Shown one piece after another: positions 38,138 to 47,487 of a DNA stretch of 64,000 nt (its first letter is position 1; each line of letters opens with the position of its first letter). Under the pieces are notes generated by a model. The model made no database searches, was not told the origin of the DNA, and saw only the letters and a program-made list of their open reading frames with translations. Origin of the DNA: Iodobacter violaceini (GTDB lineage: Bacteria; Pseudomonadota; Gammaproteobacteria; Burkholderiales; Chitinibacteraceae); assembly GCF_011601265.1 (NCBI RefSeq), contig NZ_JAAOLX010000010.1, forward strand, positions 62,001-126,000. Direction: 5' to 3'. A program made the translations under genes and the position numbers.

Positions 38138-39201
38138 GTAAACGTACCCTTCTCGTGATGGCAGGCGGCACAGGCGGGCATATTTTCCCCGCCCTTGCGG
38201 TGGCTGAAGAGCTAAAAACACGCGGCTGGAAGATTATCTGGCTGGGCGCTGCCGGCCGCATGGAAACACGCATCGTGCCGGAACATGGCATTGATCTGAT
38301 CACCCTCAAAATTGATGGCGTACGCGGCAAAGGGCTGCTGAAAAAACTCAGCCAGCCCTGGGTACAGCTCAAGGCCCTTTGCGGTGCATTTAAAGCCATT
38401 TTTGAGCACAGGCCTGATGTGGCCATTGGCTTTGGCGGCTTTACCGGCTTCCCAGGCGGCGTAGCGATGCGCATGCTGTGGCTGCCACTGGTGATCCATG
38501 AACAAAACTCGGTTGCAGGGCTCACGAATAAGGTGCTGTCTAAAATTGCCAACCGCGTGCTGTTTGCTTTTCCAAGTGCTTTTCCAGGGATTGAAGGCTG
38601 CATTGGCAACCCGGTAAGAGCTGAAATCCAAAATCTGGCGCTGCCAGAAGCCCGCTTTGCAGGGCGCACTGGCCCGCTCAGGCTGCTGGTTGTTGGTGGC
38701 AGCTTAGGCGCACAGGTCTTTAACGAAGAAGTACCCAAGGCACTGGCCTTAATGCCTGCTGATCAGCGCCCGGTGGTGATTCATCAGGCAGGCGAAAAAC
38801 ATATCGAAGCCTTGCGGGCCAATTATGCCGCCGCCGGTGTCAGCGCAGATTGCGTGGCTTTTATCAGCGATATGGCAGAGGCCTACGCCAATGCCGACCT
38901 TATTTTATGCCGTGCCGGTGCCCTGACCGTGGCCGAGCTGGCCTGTGTAGGCGCCGCATCGGTGCTGGTGCCTTTTCCGCACGCCGTTGATGATCACCAA
39001 ACCGGCAATGCACGCTATTTAAGTGAGAACGGTGCAGGCCTTTTAATTTCACAAAAAGAATTTAACGCCGCCGCGTTTGCCCAATTACTGACCCAAACCA
39101 GCCGCGGGCAATGCTTAAGCATCGCCAAGCTAGCACGCGGTCTGGCAAAACCGGATGCCACGATGCAAGTGGTATCGGTGATTGAAGAATTAGCCAAGTA
39201 G
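38134..39201 (+). CDS. murG: UDP-GlcNAc--lipid I N-acetylglucosaminyltransferase MurG
   Basis: A 355-residue GT-B glycosyltransferase that makes lipid II at the inner face of the membrane. [17 protein letters not shown] at the N-terminus, [23 protein letters not shown] and [11 protein letters not shown] are diagnostic. Confidence 0.97.
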   Translation: MSKRTLLVMAGGTGGHIFPALAVAEELKTRGWKIIWLGAAGRMETRIVPEHGIDLITLKIDGVRGKGLLKKLSQPWVQLKALCGAFKAIFEHRPDVAIGFGGFTGFPGGVAMRMLWLPLVIHEQNSVAGLTNKVLSKIANRVLFAFPSAFPGIEGCIGNPVRAEIQNLALPEARFAGRTGPLRLLVVGGSLGAQVFNEEVPKALALMPADQRPVVIHQAGEKHIEALRANYAAAGVSADCVAFISDMAEAYANADLILCRAGALTVAELACVGAASVLVPFPHAVDDHQTGNARYLSENGAGLLISQKEFNAAAFAQLLTQTSRGQCLSIAKLARGLAKPDATMQVVSVIEELAK

Positions 39202-39206
39202 AAACG

Positions 39207-40598
39207 ATGATGAAACACAAAGTTAAACGTATCCATTTTGTAGGCATAGGCGGCGTCGGCATGAGCGGTATCGCTGAAGTTTTGCTCAACCTTGGGTTTG
39301 AGATCAGTGGCTCAGACCTCGGCAGCAATGCCACCAGCCAGCGCCTTGCTGCAAACGGCGCGCACGTCCATTTGGGCCATGCGGCCGAATATGTGGCCAA
39401 TGCAGATGTGGTGGTGATTTCCAGCGCGGTAAAAGACGACAACCCGGAAGTGATCGAAGCACGTAATCGTAAAATACCGGTGGTGCCACGGGCACAAATG
39501 CTGGCCGAGCTGATGCGCTTAAAGCAAGGCATCGCCATTGCCGGCACGCACGGCAAAACCACTACCACCAGCCTGACTGCCTCGATTTTAGAAGCAGCGG
39601 GGCTTGATCCTACCTTTGTAATTGGCGGCAAATTACACGCGGCAGGCAGCAATGCACGCCTTGGCCATGGCGACTTTTTAGTGGCCGAAGCCGATGAAAG
39701 CGATGCGTCTTTCCTGCTGCTCACCCCGGTGATCTCGGTAGTGACCAATATCGATCAGGACCATATGGATACCTATGGTCACGACTTTAATAATCTGAAG
39801 AAGGCGTTTATTACCTTCTTGCAGCACCTGCCCTTCTATGGCCGCGCCGTACTGTGCATTGATGATCCTTATGTGCGCGAGATCCTGCCGCAGGTCACCA
39901 GCCCGATTACCAGCTACGGCATCAGCCCGGATGCCATGCTGCGCGCAGAAAACATTGTGGCGCTCGATGGCCGTATGCAATTTGATGCAGTTTGGGAAAA
40001 CGGCGAATCACGCCGCCTGCCCATCACACTGAATATGCCAGGCATGCACAATGTGCTCAACGCTCTGGCCGCGATTGCGGTAGGGATTGAAATTGGCGCA
40101 GATGAAGCCGCCATTCAGTCAGCATTAGCAAGCTTCCAGGGAGTAGGACGCCGCTTCCAGCGCTATGGCGAAATAGCGCTTGAAACAGGCGGCAGCTTTA
40201 CGCTGGTGGATGACTACGGCCACCACCCGGTTGAGATGGCCGCCACCATTGCCGCTGCACGGGGTGCGTTTCCGGGCCGCCGCTTAGTGCTGGCATTTCA
40301 GCCTCACCGCTACACCCGCACCCGCGATTGCTTTGAAGATTTTGTACAAGTGTTATCCACGGTTGATGGCTTATTGCTTGGCGAAGTGTATGCCGCCGGC
40401 GAAACCCCGATTGTGGCCGCAGACAGCCGCAGCCTGGCCCGCGCCGTGCGTGTAGTTGGCAAGGTAGAGCCGCAATTTGTGGCCGATATCCAGGAAATGC
40501 CCGCCGCCATTATGGCCGCAGCCAAAGATGGCGATGTGATTATCACCATGGGCGCAGGCACGATAGGCGGCGTTCCGGGCAAGGTTGCTGCATTGTAA
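39207..40598 (+). CDS. murC: UDP-N-acetylmuramate--L-alanine ligase MurC
   Basis: A 463-residue Mur ligase, the first of the stem-peptide pathway. [15 protein letters not shown] binds the UDP-sugar and [12 protein letters not shown] binds [12 protein letters not shown] and DDYGHHPVE follow. Two ATGs lie at the start (MMKHK), so the second at 39210 is possible. murB does not follow as it does in many proteobacteria; a palindromic repeat and then ddl come next. Confidence 0.97.
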   Translation: MMKHKVKRIHFVGIGGVGMSGIAEVLLNLGFEISGSDLGSNATSQRLAANGAHVHLGHAAEYVANADVVVISSAVKDDNPEVIEARNRKIPVVPRAQMLAELMRLKQGIAIAGTHGKTTTTSLTASILEAAGLDPTFVIGGKLHAAGSNARLGHGDFLVAEADESDASFLLLTPVISVVTNIDQDHMDTYGHDFNNLKKAFITFLQHLPFYGRAVLCIDDPYVREILPQVTSPITSYGISPDAMLRAENIVALDGRMQFDAVWENGESRRLPITLNMPGMHNVLNALAAIAVGIEIGADEAAIQSALASFQGVGRRFQRYGEIALETGGSFTLVDDYGHHPVEMAATIAAARGAFPGRRLVLAFQPHRYTRTRDCFEDFVQVLSTVDGLLLGEVYAAGETPIVAADSRSLARAVRVVGKVEPQFVADIQEMPAAIMAAAKDGDVIITMGAGTIGGVPGKVAAL

Positions 40599-40599
40599 A

Positions 40600-40725
40600 A
40601 ACAAAAGATCTGCAGACACAAAGGAAGAACACAGAGCGCACAAACCATTACGAATCAAACGATGTTGAACTCGTTTTCTCGCTTGTTTTAATCTCAGTGT
40701 TCTCTGTGTCTGCAGAATGTTTTAG
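40600..40725. repeat. Imperfect palindromic intergenic repeat, type II, copy b
   Basis: Arms AAAAGATCTGCAGACACA (40603-40620) and TCTGTGTCTGCAGAATGTTT (40703-40722) are inverted copies and match those at 14022-14258. The unit separates murC and ddl. Confidence 0.75.
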
Positions 40726-40766
40726 TGATGTTTAATTGCCTCTTGATTGAGGGTTGAGTACGCAAA

Positions 40767-41675
40767 ATGAATAAATACGGAAAAGTAGCGGTCGTGATGG
40801 GTGGCACTTCAGCAGAGCGTGAAGTGTCATTAATGAGCGGCAAAGGTGTTTTGGAAGCCCTGCAGGCACGCGGCGTGGATGCGCACGCTTTTGATCCGGC
40901 AACAACGCCTCTTGAAGCGTTAAAAACAGAAGGTTTTGACCGCGCATTTCTGATTTTGCACGGCCCGTTTGGTGAAGACGGCACTTTGCAGGGCGCGCTT
41001 GAAGTGATGGGCATCCCTTACACGGGTTGTGGTGTATTGGCCTCAGCGCTGGGTATGGATAAGCTGCGAAGCAAGTTAATCTGGCAAGCGCTTGGCCTGC
41101 CGATTCCAGCTTTTGAAATTTTGAATGCAAACAGCGATTTTGCTGCGATTGAACAAAAACTTGGCCTGCCATTATTTGTAAAACCAGCCTGCGAAGGCTC
41201 CAGTATTGGCGTGAGCAAAGTAAAGAATACCGGGGAACTTGCCGCCGCGTTCGAAGAAGCTTACAAGTATGACAAGATTGTGATTGCAGAACAGTTCATT
41301 GGTGGGGGAGAATACACCGCCGCTGTACTGGGCGAACAAGTGCTGTCGTTTGTAAAAATCGAACCTGCTACAGAATTCTACGATTACGAAGCCAAATATA
41401 TCCGCGATGACACGGTTTACCGTTGTCCTGCGGGTTTGTCTGCACAGCTCAACGAGCAAATTACCGCTTACGTGAAACAAGCCTTTTGGGCGCTTGGCGG
41501 CCGGGGTTGGGCACGTATTGATTTCTTAATGGATGAAGCGGGCAAACCTTATTTATTAGAAGCCAATACCGCGCCAGGCATGACTTCACATAGTTTATTT
41601 CCTATGGCAGCAAGAGAAGCCGGCTTAAGTTATGAGGATTTAGTTTTGCAAGTATTAAACAGCACGCTGGAATAA
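40767..41675 (+). CDS. ddl: D-alanine--D-alanine ligase
   Basis: A 302-residue ATP-grasp ligase making D-Ala-D-Ala for Mur[43 protein letters not shown] and [12 protein letters not shown] are the family motifs. The upstream repeat suggests it may need its own promoter. Confidence 0.96.
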   Translation: MNKYGKVAVVMGGTSAEREVSLMSGKGVLEALQARGVDAHAFDPATTPLEALKTEGFDRAFLILHGPFGEDGTLQGALEVMGIPYTGCGVLASALGMDKLRSKLIWQALGLPIPAFEILNANSDFAAIEQKLGLPLFVKPACEGSSIGVSKVKNTGELAAAFEEAYKYDKIVIAEQFIGGGEYTAAVLGEQVLSFVKIEPATEFYDYEAKYIRDDTVYRCPAGLSAQLNEQITAYVKQAFWALGGRGWARIDFLMDEAGKPYLLEANTAPGMTSHSLFPMAAREAGLSYEDLVLQVLNSTLE

Positions 41676-41733
41676 TAAGCGGTGATTTTATTATGCCATT
41701 TCAGCCCACAAACCATTGCAGCGAGGTTCGCCC

Positions 41734-42501
41734 ATGTGGGATAAACCTCAGCTTTTAATGTGGTTTGCCAATTTGCTGACTGCATTAGCTTTATTGCTTT
41801 TGTTTTACGCCTTGCTGTTTTTAACTGTGCATTCGCCTTTGTTTCCAATTAAAAGAATCAAAGTGGATGGTGATTTAGTTCACGTTACACGCGAGCAATT
41901 GCAATACGTTATTAAGCACGAACTGACAGGGACGTTTTTTACCCTGGACTTGGATAAGACACGGCAGGCCTTTGAAAAGCTGCCGTGGGTAAGGCAAGTG
42001 ACGGTACGCAGGCACTGGCCAGACCGGGTAGAAGTCAGGGTAGAAGAGCACAAGGCAGTTGCACGCTGGGGCTCGGTGGCCCTGCTCAATAGCTATGGTG
42101 AGCGTTTTGATGCGGCATCTAACGATCAGCTGCCCATTCTGGAAGGCCCGGAAGGCACAGAAAAGGTCATGATTGATGGCTTTGCAGAGCTGCATAAAAC
42201 CTTGCAGCCACTGGGGAAAAAAGCCACCCACGTCTGGCTTTCCGAACGAAGAGCATGGCGCTTTGAGCTGGATCACCAGCTGATTATTGAAGTAGGCAGA
42301 GATGAACCAGTCGCCAGAACTGCACGGTTTGTAACGGCCTACCCCAATTCGCTGGCTTTGCTGAAACAGCCTTTTGAATATGTAGATTTGCGTTATCCCA
42401 ATGGCTTTGCAGTCAGATTGCCAGAGTACAAGCCAGCAGAAAGTAAGCCCGTGGTAAAGCCAGCTGTACCGGCCAGGCCTGCAGCAGCAAAACCGGCATA
42501 A
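41734..42501 (+). CDS. ftsQ: Cell division protein FtsQ
   Basis: A 255-residue bitopic divisome protein with one membrane helix (about 11-33), a POTRA domain (FPIKRIKVDGDLVHVTREQL) and a beta domain. The last 25 residues are Pro/Ala/Lys-rich. I chose ATG 41734 with GAGG upstream; the longer frame starts at a TTG (41716). A tandem repeat region separates it from ftsA. Confidence 0.94.
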   Translation: MWDKPQLLMWFANLLTALALLLLFYALLFLTVHSPLFPIKRIKVDGDLVHVTREQLQYVIKHELTGTFFTLDLDKTRQAFEKLPWVRQVTVRRHWPDRVEVRVEEHKAVARWGSVALLNSYGERFDAASNDQLPILEGPEGTEKVMIDGFAELHKTLQPLGKKATHVWLSERRAWRFELDHQLIIEVGRDEPVARTARFVTAYPNSLALLKQPFEYVDLRYPNGFAVRLPEYKPAESKPVVKPAVPARPAAAKPA

Positions 42502-42622
42502 CCATGTCGTTTTTGAAAAATAGTAAGGCGGGTAAAACCTGTCGCAAACAGAAAATTCAGCGATGCGATTTTTTTATCAAATCGTTTTTAAAAAGTAAGC
42601 CATTGAGTAAAGAGATTGTCAG

Positions 42623-42918
42623 GTGACCAGAGATAGCAAAAACATCGTTGTCGGGCTCTGCCATCGCACAAGCTTTAAGCCACTAAATTCAGCGACATGA
42701 CCGTTATTTCATGTTGTTTTTTAAAGTAATACGCATTGTAAAGAGGTTGTCAGGTGACCAGAGATAGCAAAAACATCATTGTCGGGCTCTGTCATCGCAC
42801 AAGCTTCAAGCCACTAAATTCAGCGACATGACCGTTATTTCATGTTGTTTTTTAAAGTAATACGCATTGTAAAGAGGTTGTCAGGTGACCAGAGATAGCA
42901 AAAACATCATTGTCGGGC
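42623..42918. repeat. 131-bp tandem repeat containing copies of the ftsA start
   Basis: GTGACCAGAGATAGCAAAAA occurs at 42623, 42754 and 42885, exactly 131 bp apart; the last is the real ftsA start. The two full units differ at only a few positions. Each carries a GAGRTTGTCAG leader and a 25-codon frame beginning VTRDSKNI and ending at TGA (42623-42700 and 42754-42831). The first unit is preceded by a still more decayed partial copy. No gene is needed to explain the 42502-42884 gap. Confidence 0.9.
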
Positions 42919-44117
42919 TGGACATTGGCACATCCAAGGTGGTGGCTGTTGTCGCCGAAATCAAAGAAGACGGCGCACTCAATGTAATTGGTCTGGGCTC
43001 GGCTGCATCACGCGGTTTGAAACGCGGTGTGGTCGTTGATATTGAAAAAACCGTCGCGGCCATCCAGTCCGCACTGGGCGAAGCCGAGCTGATGGCCGAT
43101 TGTAAAATCAGCCAGGTCTTTACCGGTATTGCAGGCAGCCACATCAAGAGTATTAACTCTGATGGCATGGTGGCGATCAAGGATAAGGAAGTCACCTCGG
43201 CCGATGTAGACCGTGTGATTGAAACCGCCAGCGCGGTTAATATCCCCACCGACCATCAGGTTCTGCACATTCTGGCGCAGGAATACATGATAGACGGCCA
43301 GGAAGGCGTAAAAGAGCCGATGGGCATGTCGGGTGTGCGTTTGCATGTAAACGTGCATATCGTCAGCGGAGCAGTCAGCGCAGTGCAAAACATCACAAAA
43401 TGTGTGCGTCGCTGCGGGCTGGAGATCGAAGAAGTGGTATTGCAGCCACTGGCATCCTCGTATTCGGTACTCACCGAAGATGAAAAAGACCTTGGTGTTT
43501 GCCTCGTTGATATTGGTGGCGGCACTACCGATCTGGCCATCTTTATTGGCGGCGCAATCCGCCATACCGCCGTCATTCCAATTGCAGGCGATCAGGTGAC
43601 CAACGATATCGCCATGGCACTGCGTACACCCACCTCAGAAGCCGAAACCATTAAGTTGCAGCATGGTGTGGCGCTGCGTCATATGAGCGATCCGGCACAG
43701 ATGATTGAAGTGCCGGGCGTAGGCGAGCGCGGTGCACGGCAAATGAGCCGCCATACTCTGGCGGAAGTGATTGAGCCGCGTGTTGAAGAGCTGTATGGCC
43801 TGGTTCAGCAGGAATTACGCCGCTCCGGTTTTGAAGGACGCCTGTCCAGCGGCATTGTGATTACCGGCGGCGCCGCAATGATGCCTGGCATGGTTGAGCT
43901 TGGCGAAGAGATTTTCCATATGCCACTGCGTATGGGCATGCCGAAATATGTAGGCGGCCTTGCCGAAGTGGTAAAAAACCCGCGTTATTCCACAGCGGTG
44001 GGTTTGCTGTTAATTGCACGTGAACAATTACTAAAGAACCCCGTAAACCGGGGCAAAGACGGCGGTGTAGGGGATATTTTTGGCCGTATGAAATCTTGGT
44101 TTCAAAACACATTTTAA
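42885..44117 (+). CDS. ftsA: Cell division protein FtsA
   Basis: A 410-residue actin-like ATPase that tethers FtsZ to the membrane. NIIVGLDIGTSKVVAVV, DIGGGTTDLAIFIGG and VITGGAAMMPGM form the nucleotide site; the C-terminus ends in an amphipathic helix, GRMKSWFQNTF. It starts with GTG; two decayed copies of its first codons lie upstream with the same leader and could compete for ribosomes. Confidence 0.96.
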   Translation: MTRDSKNIIVGLDIGTSKVVAVVAEIKEDGALNVIGLGSAASRGLKRGVVVDIEKTVAAIQSALGEAELMADCKISQVFTGIAGSHIKSINSDGMVAIKDKEVTSADVDRVIETASAVNIPTDHQVLHILAQEYMIDGQEGVKEPMGMSGVRLHVNVHIVSGAVSAVQNITKCVRRCGLEIEEVVLQPLASSYSVLTEDEKDLGVCLVDIGGGTTDLAIFIGGAIRHTAVIPIAGDQVTNDIAMALRTPTSEAETIKLQHGVALRHMSDPAQMIEVPGVGERGARQMSRHTLAEVIEPRVEELYGLVQQELRRSGFEGRLSSGIVITGGAAMMPGMVELGEEIFHMPLRMGMPKYVGGLAEVVKNPRYSTAVGLLLIAREQLLKNPVNRGKDGGVGDIFGRMKSWFQNTF

Positions 44118-44187
44118 TCATGAAAAAAGTAACGGCTCAGGGGATATTTTGGCTGTTATTACGTTGTGGTTTCAAAACACCTTTTAA
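44070..44187. repeat. Decayed tandem duplication of the ftsA 3' end
   Basis: GGGGATATTTTTGGC...TGGTTTCAAAACACATTTTAA (44070-44117) is repeated as GGGGATATTTTGGC...TGGTTTCAAAACACCTTTTAA (44140-44187), a 70-bp shift. Confidence 0.8.
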
Positions 44188-44259
44188 ATTCGGGTAAGGA
44201 TCAGCGATAAGGGGAAACATCCCCGCGCTGTTTAAATCGGGCAACGCAAGGAGAGCAAC

Positions 44260-45438
44260 ATGGCATTAACTTTTGAAGTGCAAGAAGTTGCACATCACGT
44301 CAATATTAAAGTGATCGGCGTGGGCGGCGCAGGCTGCAACGCGATCAACAATATGATCGAGCACGCATTGAGCGGGGTGCAGTTTATTGCTGCCAACACC
44401 GATGCTCAGGTACTTAAACTCTCTAAAGCTACGGATGTTGTGCAATTGGGCACGACGGGCTTTGGTGCTGGCTGCGATCCTGAAGTCGCCCGCGAAGCGG
44501 CCGAAGCCGATCGTGAGCGCATTGGTGAGCTGATCAATGGCGCCAACCTCTTGTTTATCACGGCAGGTATGGGCGGCGGCACAGGCACGGGCGCATCCCC
44601 TGTGATTGCACAAATTGCCCGTGAAAAAGGCATTTTCACCGTTGGGGTTGTAACCAAGCCTGGTCTTGACGAAGGCTCGCGCCAAAAAGTGGCTCAGGCA
44701 GGTATTGATGAGCTTTCACGCTCGGTAGATTCACTGATTATTGTTTCCAACCAAAAACTGGAAGAAGTACTTGGTGAAGACGTTACCGTAGACGAAGCCT
44801 TCCGCGCTGCTGATGATGTACTGCGTAATGCCGTGGCATCTATCGTAGAAATTATCCAGTATCCTGGCCTGATCAACGTTGACTTTGCCGACGTTAAGAC
44901 CGTGATGCAGGAAAAAGGGATGGCGATGATGGGTTCGGCTTTTGCTGCTGGCGAAAACCGCGCTATCCGCGCCACCGAAGAAGCGATCAGCTGCCCGCTT
45001 CTGGATAACATTAACTTCAAGGGTGCGCGTGGTGTGCTGCTGAATATCAGCGCCAGCCGTGCCAGCCTGAAGAAAAGCGAAATCACCCGCGCCCGTGAAA
45101 TCATTCAGTCGCATGTTGCTGAAGATGCCATGGTTAAACACGGTGTGGTTTACGACGAAAGCCTGGGTGAACAAATCCGCATTACCATTATTGCTACCGG
45201 TATGGGCAATAACGCCAACAAGCCACAGCTGTCTGTCGTACAAACACCGCAGCTTAAAACGGGCACAGACAATCACTCCGGTGAGCCAGACTGGGGCGCT
45301 TACGATTTACCACCGGGCTTCCGCCCAAATAACCGCAGCGCTCGTGGCTCTGCAGGCGATGTAGCTACCGTCAGCCGCAGCACAACATCTAATGTGGATA
45401 TGGATATTCCTGCTTTCTTGCGCCGTCAGGCAGATTAA
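44260..45438 (+). CDS. ftsZ: Cell division protein FtsZ
   Basis: A 392-residue tubulin-like GTPase forming the Z ring. The GTP loop GMGGGTGTGASPVIA lies near residue 107, with IKVIGVGGAGCNAINNM at the N-terminus. The C-terminal peptide MDIPAFLRRQAD, which binds FtsA, is intact. AAGGAGAG precedes the ATG. Confidence 0.98.
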   Translation: MALTFEVQEVAHHVNIKVIGVGGAGCNAINNMIEHALSGVQFIAANTDAQVLKLSKATDVVQLGTTGFGAGCDPEVAREAAEADRERIGELINGANLLFITAGMGGGTGTGASPVIAQIAREKGIFTVGVVTKPGLDEGSRQKVAQAGIDELSRSVDSLIIVSNQKLEEVLGEDVTVDEAFRAADDVLRNAVASIVEIIQYPGLINVDFADVKTVMQEKGMAMMGSAFAAGENRAIRATEEAISCPLLDNINFKGARGVLLNISASRASLKKSEITRAREIIQSHVAEDAMVKHGVVYDESLGEQIRITIIATGMGNNANKPQLSVVQTPQLKTGTDNHSGEPDWGAYDLPPGFRPNNRSARGSAGDVATVSRSTTSNVDMDIPAFLRRQAD

Positions 45439-45602
45439 TCATGAATGCAGAGCAGGTCAGGCACAGCAGCACAGCCTGATCTGCCCGCATGGAGTGTTTC
45501 AGACGGAGATAAAGGCATTGCCTATTGGCAAGATTGCAAAGATCAATCCAGCACACTACCCGGTGCTGGTAAGATTGAGGTCTGTTGATTAAAGAGACCA
45601 AT

Positions 45603-46517
45603 ATGTTTCAGCAACGCACTCTGAAGACGACTATCCGCGCCGTTGGCGTGGGCCTGCATTCTGGCGAGCGGGTTACCCTCGTCCTAAAACCGGCCCCGGT
45701 TAACAGCGGGATCGTTTTCCAACGCGTCGATTTGCCCGAGTCGACGCCATTCAGAGTTACGCCTGCTCTGGTCAACGACACACGGCTCTCCTCCACGCTC
45801 GTCAAAGACGGCGTACGTGTCGGTACGATCGAGCACATCATGTCTGCATTTGCGGGGCTGGGCATCGACAATGTGATTGTCGAAGTCGACGCCCCGGAAA
45901 TGCCGATTATGGATGGATCGGCAGCGCCTTTTATCTATCTGTTGCAATCAGCAGGCATTGTGGACCAACACGCGGCCAAGCAATTTGTCCGCGTGCTCAA
46001 ACCCATCGAAGTCTCAGAAGGCGATAAATGGGTGCGGCTCTTGCCGCACGATGGCTATAAAGTGGCGCTGACCATCGACTTTGCCCACCCCGCATTTAAA
46101 AAATCAGCCCAAACCATCACTCTTGATTTTGCTGACACCAATTATGTCAGCGAGATCGCCCGCGCCCGCACCTTTGGCTTTATCCATGAAGTGGAATACC
46201 TGCGCATGAACGGCCTGGCCCGTGGCGGCAGTATGGATAACGCGATTGTGATTGACGAATACCGCGTACTGAACGACGGTGGCCTGCGTTTTGAAGACGA
46301 ATTTGTCCGCCATAAAGTGCTCGATCTGGTTGGCGATTTATACATCCTTGGCCGCCCTTTGATTGCCGCTTTTGAAGGCTATAAATCAGGCCACGCCATG
46401 AATAACAAGCTGCTGCGCGCCCTGCTGGAAGATGAATCCTCCTACGAGATTGTCAGCTTCGAAAACCGCGACGATGTACCCAGCTCATTCCACGATCTGC
46501 CTGCCTTAGGAATCTGA
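45603..46517 (+). CDS. lpxC: UDP-3-O-acyl-N-acetylglucosamine deacetylase LpxC
   Basis: A 304-residue zinc deacetylase, the committed step of lipid A synthesis. [16 protein letters not shown] at the start, the zinc ligand region GTIEHIMSA and [14 protein letters not shown] are diagnostic. ATG 45603 gives MFQQRTLK; the longer frame from a TTG at 45585 is not typical. It closes the dcw cluster, as in many Gram-negative bacteria. Confidence 0.97.
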   Translation: MFQQRTLKTTIRAVGVGLHSGERVTLVLKPAPVNSGIVFQRVDLPESTPFRVTPALVNDTRLSSTLVKDGVRVGTIEHIMSAFAGLGIDNVIVEVDAPEMPIMDGSAAPFIYLLQSAGIVDQHAAKQFVRVLKPIEVSEGDKWVRLLPHDGYKVALTIDFAHPAFKKSAQTITLDFADTNYVSEIARARTFGFIHEVEYLRMNGLARGGSMDNAIVIDEYRVLNDGGLRFEDEFVRHKVLDLVGDLYILGRPLIAAFEGYKSGHAMNNKLLRALLEDESSYEIVSFENRDDVPSSFHDLPALGI

Positions 46518-46702
46518 TGTTTATTGTCCTGCGCCTGTTATTTGTACTTACCGTACTTGGCATCGCTTACTGCGCATTCAAATACCAGCGCAGCCAGGAC
46601 CCGGGCTGGCTGCGCATCATCAAATGGATTCTCTATTCCACGCTGGGCTTGCTGGTGATTTTTTTTGTAGGGCTGGTGATAGAGCGCTTTGGGGTGAGTT
46701 AG
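46517..46702 (+). CDS. Small membrane protein downstream of lpxC
   Basis: A 61-residue protein with two hydrophobic helices (about 2-20 and 36-56) joined by a polar loop, KYQRSQDPGWLRIIK. Its ATG overlaps the lpxC stop in TGATG, so it is translationally coupled, which supports it being a real gene. A terminator follows. Function unknown; an envelope role is suggested only by position. Confidence 0.75.
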   Translation: MFIVLRLLFVLTVLGIAYCAFKYQRSQDPGWLRIIKWILYSTLGLLVIFFVGLVIERFGVS

Positions 46703-46711
46703 CAAAAAAAG

Positions 46712-46735
46712 GCTGGGCTAAAGCCCAACATTTTT
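46712..46735 (+). terminator. Probable terminator of the lpxC transcript
   Basis: Short stem TTGGGCT-type (CTGGGCT / AGCCCA, 46713-46727) followed by ACATTTTTG. Confidence 0.6.
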
Positions 46736-46780
46736 GGGCACATCCCCAATCCACCGCGCTGAGCTTTTCCCCGCCCGGCA

Positions 46781-47281
46781 TCACGCCTCCAAAGCCCTCA
46801 GCAGCTCTGCCATTCTGGCATCTAATTCTTTAAGCTGATCCGCATCTATCGCCGCCAAAATTCTGTGCTCGTTAGCGACGTGCGCCGTTACGGCCTGATC
46901 GATCAAAGTAAAACCCGCCTCACTAAGCTTCACCAGCATGCTGCGGGCATCGCTGCTGCTGGGCAAGCGCTCTATCCAGCCATTTGCCTCTAAACCCTTC
47001 AGCCTGTGCGTCATCGTGCCGGACGTAATCATCAGCGATGAAAACAAGGCCGTAGGTGCCAGGCAATAGGGAGCGCCGGATCGCCTTAGCGTAGCCAGCA
47101 CATCAAACTCCCAGCTTGTCATGCCAAATTCTGCAAATGTGGTATCCATCTTGCGCTGCAGCAGGGTGGCACAGCGCCGGATACGCCCAATCGGCCCCAT
47201 CGGGCTTACATCCAGATCAGGGCGCTCTTTGTGCCATTGCCCAAGAATAATATCTACCGCATCGGCCTGTTGCGTACTCAT
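46781..47281 (-). CDS. MarR-family transcriptional regulator
   Basis: A 166-residue winged-helix repressor. GRIRRCATLLQRKMDTTFAEFG leads into the helix-turn-helix (SSLMITSGTMTHRLKGLEANG) and the wing SSSDARSMLVKLSEAG. I place the start at 47281, which has GGAG six bases upstream; the ATG at 47293 contains that ribosome site. It is divergent from the EamA-nitroreductase operon, with a perfect palindrome between them, so it probably represses that operon and itself. Confidence 0.9.
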   Translation of the reverse strand: MSTQQADAVDIILGQWHKERPDLDVSPMGPIGRIRRCATLLQRKMDTTFAEFGMTSWEFDVLATLRRSGAPYCLAPTALFSSLMITSGTMTHRLKGLEANGWIERLPSSSDARSMLVKLSEAGFTLIDQAVTAHVANEHRILAAIDADQLKELDARMAELLRALEA

Positions 47282-47301
47282 ATACAACTCCATCTGTCTT
47301 T

Positions 47302-47326
47302 AACTCAAGATTAATTGTCTTGAGTT
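47302..47326. promoter_or_regulatory. MarR operator palindrome
   Basis: AACTCAAGA-N7-TCTTGAGTT, perfect 9-bp arms, 20 bp upstream of the MarR start. A second half-site AATTCAAGACA follows near 47347 towards the divergent operon. Confidence 0.75.
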
Positions 47327-47487
47327 GAAGATATATGTTATCTTTAATTCAAGACATATTGCTAAGCCTGCAGTTTGCCAGATTTCAGCAAAGGCAGCTT
47401 GGGCAAAAGCTGTACCTGCCCAACAATCACCAGCAGCAATATTTTGGCCACAGCAGCCCTAACCCTCATTCAATTGAAGGTATCTCA

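Noticed and set aside
42500-42885. Tandem repeat considered as a CRISPR array
   Set aside because: Repeat unit is 131 bp with no spacers and is plainly derived from the ftsA start.
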